Shown here: piece after piece, positions 13,201-25,200 of the stretch | Layout: each line of letters opens with the position of its first letter | How positions within the stretch are numbered: the first letter of the stretch is position 1 | Assembly: GCF_000003815.2 (NCBI RefSeq) | Contig: NC_049993.1 | Span: 19,276,134-19,340,133, forward strand | Origin: Branchiostoma floridae | Lineage: Eukaryota > Chordata > Leptocardii > Amphioxiformes > Branchiostomatidae | Reading direction: 5' to 3' | DNA length: 64,000 bases | The notes under the pieces: model-generated | The model's database searches: none | What the model was told of the DNA's origin: nothing | The model's input: only the letters and a program-made list of their open reading frames with translations | Made by a program: the position numbers and the translations under genes

Positions 13201-16200
13201 CACCTTCTGGGTTATCTTGGAGATAGCTGCTTCTACCAAAGCTTTGTACTTTTCAGCAGCAACTTTATCCACTTCTTTGGGGTCATGAAGCTTTCCCCCT
13301 TAAAAAAAAAAGAAATGTACCATACTTACAAACCTTTCTAATTACTCAAGATATGACAGTCCAATGATGAATGCAATGATGGCCATGGCACAAACAAAAT
13401 TTGGCAACATATCTTGTTATTTTTTTTAGAACAATTATTGTTGACAGGCAGTGAATTTATCACTGGACACAGTCATCATCTCAGCACATCATTACTTGTA
13501 CAACTGTGTCTCACTTATTATACAAATTCTACACCAAGGTTTATCATTCAGACCTAACATGCATTGGCATAATACCGTTCATAAGCCTTATACCGGTCAA
13601 TTAAAAATAGTGGAACTTTAAGAGATCTACACATGCAACAATAGTTATTTCTGAGGTATGCACACTTCAGACATCTAGGTGTCCAATACATAATTTACAA
13701 AGCATCGATAACAATGCATTCGAAGACGACAAGGCCAAAAGTTTTCAGGTCATTTTCAGGGCAGGCGAGCTCGTTGTGGGACAAACACACTGTCACGTTC
13801 ATCGCCAGATTTGTAGATAATAATCACATGTGCTCACGGCACAAGACGAGCATGATTCAACAGCAATCTTGAATTTCTTTTGGTGACCTACAACTCGTGT
13901 AAAAGTGTGAGGAACCGTTGCATTATCGCCCGGATCTACGGCTGAATGGGTCAAATTGAACGTACGCCGCCATTTTCCCGCCATTTTTAATGCTACGGCC
14001 AGCAGTAAAGTTTTACGTCATAGCGGTTGTGACGGACCAAAATTAAATGAAAATTCTTGTCAGTATACGCCCATTTTCTCATGACTTTTTGTATGCTCAT
14101 GCAGATTTTTGTTTTGTGCAACTACTAACAGGAAAGAAAGGAACAACAGAGGATGTATAAAGGTACATAGCGGCAGTTAATTGTGCCGTGTTTCGTTCGA
14201 CCGGTATAGTGCACCCCCTTCCAACCACGCGCCCGTTCTCCGTGAAATTCCGCGGTGTGTTCCAATTACGATATTATGTTTTTAGCAGGACCAGAGAGAC
14301 AAAATAATTTACACAGAAGTGGCAAAGGTAAGCTGTAACAGCAACATGTAACTGGAGAAAATGATGCGTTGATCATTTGCCAAATTAGCATTGCTTGAGA
14401 AATTGCAGTAAACCGACCGGTATTATGCCAATGGATGTTACTTTGAAGTTCCCTCCTTTGCTGTTGTTCGAGCCGCTCTGCTTCCTCTGCTAGTTTCCCT
14501 TTCTTAAGACTCCTTAAGACTTGTACAAGAAAGCCGAGGTTGCCTGTGTTGATCCTGTTGTCAGCCTCCAGCATGTTGAACATCTCATGAGGTGTGGCTT
14601 GTTCCACTCTCCCCTGTCCGAGACCTTCACGAGCGAGAATAGCCCGCAGATTTCTGACGTCTTCTTCTGACAAACTGTCAGAAATCTTGACGAACAGCCG
14701 GGTTAGGGGGGAAAGTTCAGCCATGGTTGGTCTTGAACAGAATGTCTCGGTGCAGGTGTTTCAGGACTCTGGAGGGACGGAAACAAAATATTAGAGTTTT
14801 AAGCTGCCACTCTTGGATATATCTGGCATATACAGATACATACGGCTGTGGTGTGGCAACGGCTTTGTGTGCCACACCCAGTTATAACTGGGATTGGGTA
14901 TTTCCCAGAAGAAAGCACCATTGCCTGCCTGTAGTATGTTGGCCTTTTTCTTGGATTTCAGTCGGAGGTCAGTACTGATCAAGATGAACATTTACTTGGA
15001 TGTAACTACCGTAGCTAATTTACGTTAACAGTAACATAATACATGCAGTCCGTCTGACGGTTCANNNNNNNNNNNNNNNNNNNNNNNNNNNNNNNNNNNN
15101 NNNNNNNNNNNNNNNNNNNNNNNNNNNNNNNNNNNNNNNNNNNNNNNNNNNNNNNNNNNNNNNNNNNNNNNNNNNNNNNNNNNNNNNNNNNNNNNNNNNN
15201 NNNNNNNNNNNNNNNNNNNNNNNNNNNNNNNNNNNNNNNNNNNNNNNNNNNNNNNNNNNNNNNNNNNNNNNNNNNNNNNNNNNNNNNNNNNNNNNNNNNN
15301 NNNNNNNNNNNNNNNNNNNNNNNNNNNNNNNNNNNNNNNNNNNNNNNNNNNNNNNNNNNNNNNNNNNNNNNNNNNNNNNNNNNNNNNNNNNNNNNNNNNN
15401 NNNNNNNNNNNNNNNNNNNNNNNNNNNNNNNNNNNNNNNNNNNNTAACTCATTCATCGAGCTACAATATCACTGCAATTACTGGCTAGTGCAGTAGAGAG
15501 ACCTTTGACCCCTATTTTGTGCCCTAATTTTCCTGATTGTGAAGTATTATTTTGTCTAGCATGTTAGTCAGAGAGTACTGTGACATGTTGATAATTGTCC
15601 CTAAGCCAACATAAGAATAGTCAGTGGAAGGGAAGAAACCTCACCTGTTTGTTGGAATGTGTGGTGTGGAACTTGTATCACCAGCCACCTGCCATAGAAC
15701 AGGTTTGCTCAAAGTGTGCCCAGAAATGAGTTAAATATTAACCATAACTGCTCCTTTAAGGTCACAACTACGTAATATACACAGTCACATGACTGACCTT
15801 ATAGTTTAACACTTATTGTTGTGGTCTACATGTAGCTTTTATTTTAAGTGTGCAGAGTTTTATTGATGTGAAATGTGACCTCAAACCAGACTGAAGTTAG
15901 CTTGTTGAGAGCTAATTTTACACTTATTTGGGGAAGATAGTACGTGCAGTGCGCTGTACGGGATCATTATTCCAGGGAAATTCCCTTTGCTGAATGAGCA
16001 CAAGTTACTGAACAGTTTACCATGGCTTAACCTCCCATCTTATAGGGACAGCAACCCTTTCCATGCATTAGTGTGCATATTGAGTGAGCAAGAACTGCCG
16101 GGATTCAGTCTCTCACGTACTGTAGGTCCTGAGGGTTAACCTTCAGTTGGTATTGTGGCACATTACTGCACTTAGAAAACTTGACAAACGTTCATTCACA

Positions 16201-19200
16201 ACAAGATGCGTAGACATGGTACTGCAGTCAACTTTATTTGAGAACATAAATGTGAACATACACAAAGTTAGATGCAGAAAGCAACTCTATGATGGAGTAC
16301 TGGTTAGCATTTTGTAAATTATCTTACAATGGTCTCAGTGATTGCAAAGACTACTTTCCACACTATTGAGAAATGATTGCATCATAATTGTAAAATGTGT
16401 CCAATTTCAATGGATGTTCAATATCAAAAAACTTAATAGTGGCCATTTTCATAGTAGGTGGATTGGCAGTGACTGTCTAAAATTTGAAGTTGATCCATTT
16501 AACAAACTATTGAGAGATAATCACAGCTCATTTACTCATTTCTTACTTACTCATCACTGTCCGGTTTATCGTCTGTTGTCCCCTCCACGGGAGGCAAGGG
16601 TTAGACATTGTTTTTTTTTTTTTACAAATTTTCTACTTCAAACCCCACATTTTTGGAAATAATTTGAGACTTCACTGCTTCTCTGGTGTCTATCCCACCC
16701 ATGGCCAGTCTGATATCACCTTGACTTTGAGCTTTTGAAATTCAGCCATGTTTTGTGGCTCAGTATAGTCAGTGGCCATAGTAAGTCACACTCACTTCCA
16801 ATCACTATCTGGTAAATGTACAAATAAAAGAACTGTCGCAGTGGAAGATAACATTTTTAGCTACATGTACATGTAACTAAAATTGTCAATGAAAGAAGCA
16901 TGATCACTTAAACAATTTTTACTGATTTAGTGATTATTAATATCCTGAGGGAGCTACCCTTGGTTAGCTTGTAGATACTTCCTGTACCTAGCTATAGGAT
17001 ATTCTGCACAGTTACATGTATCTGTACTTCCTGATACAGTGGTCACCAGTATCAGTGACAAAAACATGTCCATCCTCTGTCACAGCCACCCCGTGGGGAC
17101 GGTTCAGTTTGTTTCCATCACTACTTATGGTGGATACCCAGTTGCCATTTGGGCAGAACACCTGAAGCTTCTTGCTTACAATATTTGCCAGAACTATGTT
17201 CCCCCTACTGTCAGCTGACACCCCATGAGGACCCCACATATCCTGGGGCTGTTTGCCATACTGACCAAACTTGTGTTTGAAGTTCAGATTCTTGTCAAGC
17301 ACCTGAACACGGTCATTATTTTTATCTGCCACAATGATGTTTTCTACTTTATCCACACAGACAAAACTAAGATCATCAAACTGCCCCTCCCCTTGCCCCT
17401 GCCCTCCCACCTGTTTCACCAGTGTCCCATCTGCCTCAAACAGGAAGATGCTGTGTTTTCCATAATCAGCTACAACAACCCTCCCATCCCTCTGTACTGC
17501 CAGGCCATAGGGGTTTGTGCAATATTCACCCAGAGGAAATTTGTGCAGCAGTTTTCCTGATGGGGAAAATTTCTTCACTTCCTTCCCAGATTTCACCACT
17601 ATGGTGCCATCAGTCTGTACTGCAAGTCCTATAGGGCTGGTAGTAGGAAATGAATGACAAAACTTTCCACTCAGATCAAACACCTGAACACGTGTCTCAT
17701 CAGCCACATACAGCCTGTCCCCCCTGACTGCTACACCTATAGGAGTGTCAAACTGCCCCTGCTGGCTGCCCTTCTGCCCAAACCTCAGTACAGGGTTGTT
17801 ACTGCCCACATCTACAGTGAGAGAACCCAGGTCCTTGTTACCCCCCATACAGACCCCCAGTGTGTGTTTCCCTGACTCCTGAGGTCTCCAAACCCCACCC
17901 CAGACCCTCCTAACTCTGCTGGTTTGTCCCTTCCCTGCAGCTAGTGGGGGGCTACTGTGTGCTGTAGTCTGTATCAGGGTGGTTTTACCCTGTGGTGAGG
18001 TCACCTCTATCTGTGGTGTAACATCCTCACCTGTAAGATCTGCAGTGTTGGTTGTGACTGTGACAGAGCAGGGCAGACTCTCTACTGCCGGCTCCTGTAC
18101 ATCAATACTGAACCCAGCAAACACTGACAAGGAACCCCCAGAAACCTGGGACAGACTACAGGGTAGAAAGGTCACTTTTGTAGGACCTTCCAAACTCCTG
18201 TTATCAGTTTCCTGCAAGGAGAGTGCCTTGAACTTTTCTTCTACGCCTTGCCTCAAGATCAATGATTTTTTGTCATCTTTACAGTCTAACATCTTTTGAA
18301 CAAAAATCTCTACTTCTTTGGTTTTTCCCAGTTCTGTCTCTAATTTTTCTTTCTCCTGAGACAGCTCCCTTCCCCTGTCTCTGTTGACCTTCTGTATCTT
18401 GGTGATCATCTCCTGCTCTTCAAGTTGGAGTTTGGAAATCAGACGTTTGTAGTGCTGCTGGACCTCCTTCTCCACTTGCTCACAGTTTTCTGCTGTGGCT
18501 GTGATTTCCTTGTCAAGGTTCTCCACCTTCTGGGTTATCTTGGAGATGGCTGCTTCTACTGAAGCTTTGTACTTTTGGGCAGCAACTTTATCCACTTCTT
18601 TGGGGTCATGAAGCTTTCCCCCTTAAAAAAAAAAGAAATGTACCATACTTACAAACCTTTCTAATTACTCAAGATATGACAGTCCAATGATGAATACAAT
18701 GATGGCCATGGCACAAACAAAATTTGGCAACATATCTTGTTATTTTTTTTAGAACAATTATTGTTGACAGGCAGTGAATTTATCACTGGACACAGTCATC
18801 ATCTCAGCACATCATTACTTGTACAACTGTGTCTCACTTATTATACATGTTCTACACCAAGGTTTATCATTCAGACCTACCTTGAAGTTCCTTCCTCTGC
18901 TGTTGTTGAAGCCGTTCTGCTTTCTTTGCTAGTTTCCCTTTCTTAAGACTCCTTAAGACTTGCACAAGAAAGCCAAGGTTGCCTGTGTTGATCCTGTTGT
19001 CAGCCTCCAGCATGTTGAACATCTCATGAGGTGTTGCTTGTTCCACTCTCCCCTGTCCAAGACCTTCCCGAGCGAGAATGGCCCGCAGGTTTCTCACATC
19101 TTCTTCTGATAAACTGTCAGAAATCTTGACGAACAGTCGGGTTAGGGGAGAAAGTTCAGCCATGGTTGGTCTGGACCAGTGTCTCCTTCAGGGTATTTCA

Positions 19201-22200
19201 GGAGTCTGGAAAGTATCAATTAAAGATAAATGTCTTCAATACTCACCCTGTCTTAGACATTTAATATAATTATATCCTCCCACAACTGATGTTACAGTTA
19301 TAGTCTGTAACAGTTGTACTGTTATAATTGGACTGCAAACACTGTGTTCCTGCATGCAGAGTTTTATCCCTAGCCTTTACTCATTGTTTGGAATCCCACT
19401 ATTTTTCAATCCTTTAAGTGTAACACAGAGGTCATTGTGATATTGGTTACCTTGTAAAGGTGCAGCCACATTTGTGATTTTGTCCTTGGCTACTGTTTTT
19501 TTTTTGTTGTCGTAGGATTTAAAAAACAAGCCTTATAACATATATGATCGAATTTTATACTACCTAAAGTATGACACATCCACAACTGTCACAAGAATGC
19601 CTTCAATTTTCTGTTGTAAACCTGTTACAGACCTGATTCAGTTGACAACATTCATTTTTACATCCGTTACAATATACACAATGTACATTTATGAGGCACT
19701 ACGTGACTTGTATTGTGTACATGAGTCACACCAATGGCATGAACATACTGGTCCAAGAGAAATACTATCAGTTGTATTTGCTGATAGCTAGAAGTTAAAC
19801 TGCAGCTTTATCAAGGGCATTTACTTGTCTTTGTCTTCTTGATACTTTTTGGGTGCTACAACCCTGACAATTAAATAACTCATTCATTTAATGAGCTAAT
19901 ATTACCGCAATTACTGGCCAGTGTAGTAAATAGACCTTTGATCCCTATTTTGTGCCCTAATTTTCCTGACTGTGAAGTGTTCTTATGTCTAACATGTTAG
20001 TCAGAGATTACTGTGACATGTTGATAATTGTCCCTAAGCCAACATAAGAATAGTCAGTGGAAGGGAAGAAACCTCACCTGTTTGTTGGAATATTGGGTGT
20101 GGAACTTGTATCACCTGCCACCTGCCATAGAACTGGTTTGCTCAAAGTGTGCCCAGAAATGAGTTAAATATTAACCATAACTGCTCTCTTAAGGTCACAA
20201 CTATGTGTACACAGTGACATGACAGACTTTAAAAAATAAACTTTAAAAAAAGATAAGTGTGCATAATAATGTTACCTCAAACCAGACTGAGGTTAGCTTG
20301 CTGAAGTCTCAGCTAATTATTTTTTCCCAAAGGAGAAAACAGTCTGTTTTTGTTGTGTTCTTTTTCTTTCTTTCTCCAAACAGAATAGGTTTATGGAAAA
20401 GACTGGGCTGTGCATCCAGCCTGGCTACCTGGGCTGTCTACTTAGACTAGCTATCACATCAGGCTACTCAGATACCCCCATTCATAGCCCCAATTCTTTT
20501 TTTTTCAATCATACACACTACTTTGGAGTGATCCTAGCGTATATTATTGAGAGTATATATTTTTTTAGGGAAAACATTCTGCATTTTTCCAAAAATGTTG
20601 CCTTTCTAGTTTTATGTCTTATTTTGGCAAAGAAGACATTATTGTGCAGTATTTGTACGGGTTCATTATTCCAGGGAAATTCCCCTTGTTGATTGAACAC
20701 AAATTAATAAACAGTTTACCATGGCTTAACCTCCCATCCTAGCTATAGGGACTGCAACTCTTTACAGTAGCATGCATATTAGGTGAGCAAGGACTGCCAG
20801 GATTCAGACTCGCTTACTGAAGTTCCTGAGGGTTGGTATTGTGGCACTTTGCTGCACTTAAAACTTGTAACTTCATAACAAGATGCGTAGACATGGGGAA
20901 CTGCAGTCAATTTTATTTGAGAACATACATTGTAGATGTGAACATTATACACAAACTTAGATGCAGAAAGCAACTGTTACACTATAATGGACCTGGTGAC
21001 TGGTTACCAATTTGTACATCTTACATTGATCTCAATGATTGCAAAGACTACACTAAGTATACTTTCCACACTATTGAGAAATGATTGCATCGTTGTAAAA
21101 TGTGTCCAATTTCAATGGATGTTCAATCTCAAAAAGCTTTTAGTGTCCATTTTTCATAGTAGGTGGATTGGCAGTCTAGAAGTCGATCCATAAACTATTG
21201 AGAGATACATGTACATCGTAATCACACTCACTTACTCACTGTCAGGTTTATCGTCTGTTGTTCCCCCTGCTAGGCATTGCTTAGGGTTAGACATTCTTGT
21301 AAAACCTTCTTATTCAAACCCCACATTTTTGGAAATAATTTTGAGACTTCACTCCTTCTCTGGTGTCTATCCCACCCATGGCCAGTCTGATTTCACCTTG
21401 ACTTTGTCACTTTGAGCTTTTGAATTTGAACCATTTTTTGTGGCTCACTAGTCAGTGGCCATAGTACATTTTTGTAAATCACACACACTTCCAATCACTA
21501 TCTGGTTAATATACAAATAAAAGAACTGTCACAGTGGAAGATTACATTAATCTTTAGCTACATCTAACTAAAATTGTCAATGAAAGAAGCATGATCACTT
21601 AAACAATTTTTACTCATTTAGTGATTATTAATATCCTGAGGGAGCTACCCTTGGTTAGCTTGTAGATACTTCCTGTACCTAGCTACTGTAAATGCAGAAA
21701 TGTTCGCGGTGGATTTTTGTTCGCGGTTTTTGCGTCAGCCATTTCACCGCGAAACTAAAACCACTGCGAACATTTTTCCTGGGCATTAAGATACTACAGT
21801 GCATGGTGCTACCGCGAAATTAAAACCACTGCGAACTTAAATGCATTTACAGTATATGATGGTCTGTAATGTTACATGTATTTGTACTTCCTGATACAGT
21901 GGTCACCAGGATCAGCTACAAACACATGTCTATCCTCTGTCACAGCCACCCCGTGGGGTGCGTTCAGTTTGTCCCCATCACTACTTATGGTAGAAACCCA
22001 GATGCCATTTGGGTTGAACACCTGAAGCTTCCTGCCATGTTTTGCACCAAGTTCATCAGAGTTATCTCCTCTATTTGCCAGAACTATGTTCCCCCTGCTG
22101 TCAGCTGACACCCCATGAGGCCACTCCATGTCCTGTTGCTGTCTGCCCCTCTGACCAAACTTGCGTTTGAAGTTCAGATTCTGGTCAAACACCTGTACAC

Positions 22201-25200
22201 GGTGGTTGTATTTATCTGCCACAATGATGTTGTCTTCTTTATCCACACAGACAAAACATGGGTTGTCAAACTGCCCCTCCCCCTTCCCCTGCCCTCCCAC
22301 CTGTTTCACCAGAGTCCCATCTGCCTCAAACAGGAAGATGCTGTGTTTGCCATAATCAGCTACAACAACCCTCCCATCCCTCTGTACTGCCAGGCTGTAG
22401 GGGTTTGTGCAATATTCACCCAGAGGAAATGTGTGCAGCAGTTTTCCCGATGGGGAAAATTTCTTTACTTCCTTCCCAGATTTCACCACTATGGTGCCAT
22501 CAGTCTGAATTGCAACTGACCAAGGTTGTCCATCAGTTGCCAATGAGAAGCAAAAGTTCCCACTGAGATCAAACACCTGAACACGCTTGTTGAAAGTATC
22601 AGCCACATACAGCCTGTCCCCCCTAACTGCTACATTTATAGGACTGTCAAACTGCCCCTGCTGGCTGCCCTCCTGCCCAAACCTCAGTACAGGGTTGTTA
22701 CTGCCCACATCTACAGTGAGAGAACCCAGATCTTTCTTACCCCCCATACAGACCCCCAATGTGTGTTTCCCTGACTCCTGAGGTCTCCACTCTGCACCCC
22801 AGACCCTCCTAACTCTGCTGGTTTGTCCCTTCCCTGCAGCTAGCGGGGGGCTACTGTGTGCTGTAGTCTGTATCAGGGTGGTTTTGCCCTGTGGTGAGGT
22901 CACCTCTATCTGTGGTGTAACATCCCCACCTGTAAGATCTGCAGTGTTGGCTGTGACTGTGACAGAGCAGGGCAGACTCTCTACTGCCGGCTCCTCAACA
23001 TCAATATTGAACCCAGCAAACACTGACAAGGAACCCCCAGAAACCTGGGACAGACTACAGGGTTGAAAGGTCACTCTTGTACGACCTTCCAAAGTTCTAT
23101 TACCTGTTTGCTGTGAGGCCAGCTGCTTGAGCCTTTCTTCCATTTGTTGCCTTAAGGACAAAAGTTCTGTCTTGTTCTCACGATCTAAGATATTTTGACA
23201 GAATTTAAGACCCTCATTGGTCTTTTCAAACTCCCTGGTTATTTCTTCTTTCTCATGAGTCAGTTCATCTTCCCTGTCCTTTTTTACCTTGTCCACTTTG
23301 TTGGTCATCTTCTGCTTTTCATGCTGGAGTTTTGAGATCAAGTCTTCGTAGTGCTTTTCAATGTTTTTCTTCACCTTGTCACAGTTCTCTGCTGTGGCCG
23401 TGAGTTCTCTGTCAAGGTTCTCCACTTGCTGGTTTATTTTAGAGGCGACAGCTTCTGTTTGCTGCATCAAACCCTCTACTGCAGCTCTGTACTTTGGAGC
23501 TACTTTCTCCACTTCTCTTGGATCATGGTTTTCCCCAGGCCTGTGTTCATCCACGGTGCAGGCTATGCAGACCAGGGTTGCACAGGGCTCGCAGTAGAAG
23601 GTTGTACGCTGGCCTGGGTGTCGGGGGCAGTAGATCTGTCTGGTGTACTGTGATCTGGCAGTGGGATTCTCAAGGTCATTCAAGGTGATGATGTGATGAT
23701 CTTGGAGTGCAGGTGTGTTCCTGTGTACACTGATGCAGTTCTGACACAGCAGGAAAGTGCAGTCCCCACAGACAGCTGTAGCTTGTGCGCCAGACTTGCA
23801 CATCTGACACTGAACATGAGACATCTTGCTGAGTTTCAGCTTCCTGAAGTCCAGCAGTTTGTTGATGTAGAAGTTGGTGCTGAGTTTGTCCACACCTCCT
23901 GACTGTACCGGGCACAAGAGTTTCACATTGGAGCGACACAGAGGGCACTGAAAGTTCTTCCCTCCATTTTTGTTGGCCAGATCTTCCACACACTTCCGAC
24001 AAAAGGTGTGAAAACAGGGCAGAAGTTTTGGATCCTCGTACAAGTTCAGACAAACTGAACAGGTCAGAAACTCGTCATCAAAGTCTTCAGCTATGCTGCT
24101 TGCTGCTGCCATGGTTACACAACTGTTTTACAGACCAGAATTCAAAGAAAAGCAAAATGTTCAAAAATATGTCCCTAGTACAGAAGGTGGCTGCAAATGT
24201 GCCCAAAGTTCTCCCACAGCCCTCTGTTGCTAATGAACTTTAGTCCTGGACAAATACATTGCCCTCAGGTGATTGGGCCATATTATTGAGTCTGTAAACA
24301 TTCTACCCCTCAAGTGTCCATTTGCAAATACCAAGAACCGTCCAAACATGTGACGTAATGTTGACCAAAGGTAGTTGCTGATAACAAAGTCTTATCTGGC
24401 AATATCAACAACTCAGCCGTTTTAGTTGAACTTTGGAAACTCACACTCAGCATTGAGCATGTGTACAAAGAAAATATTTACTAACACAATCAAAGATGAG
24501 TTGTTACCTACATGTACATCATGATAAAGTACCCTTCTCCAGAAAATATGCTATTTGACTCACAGTGTATCATCAAGGCATTAAGTCTATCAGTGGACAA
24601 GCCTTTAATGTAGTGGATTGTGTGGCCCAAGGGCTAAATGAAAAAGGGATGGACACTGCCCCTGCACACCAGAAGGTGTGGGAAGTTTTAAACTTAAGTC
24701 AAATGTAATCAGCAAATCATGGGCAACCAATTAATGAGACATAGTTTTTGATAAATGACAGTCATTCTTTGTTTAATTATTTATTTTTCATTGTGCACAG
24801 TAACGTCATGAAATAATACTTTAAATATGGTATTTGATTTTCTATCCTCTTTGCATGTTTATCCTCCAGACCCCAGCACCCGTTATCCAGCCTCCCACCT
24901 GTGACCAGAGGCCGGGGCAGCAGGGTCAGCAGTGCACGCTCGCACAGGAGTGAGTAGGGACAGAGAAATACAAAATTATCACAAAAATCATGGTAAAAAG
25001 AACTGACAAGGATTGACAAATGCCTACAAGCGTAAGGAGTAAGAACGAAAGATAGCCGTTGAATGTCTGGAGTGAACGGAAAGGAAATCAGAATAAAAGT
25101 CACTCATCTTAGCAAAGAGTGTCTTCGAACGTTTAAGATAAAGAGTGAGAATTAGAAAGGATATTTACAGAGAAAGATTAACAGATTGGAAGATTTGTTT

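Noticed and set aside
11656-14724. Copy A as a pseudogene because of its transposon insertion
   Set aside because: The donor GTAACA is still GT, exon lengths and phase match copy B, and neither exon has a stop or frameshift. Reduced splicing efficiency remains possible.
15015-15456. Open frames across the N run
   Set aside because: They consist of undetermined bases.
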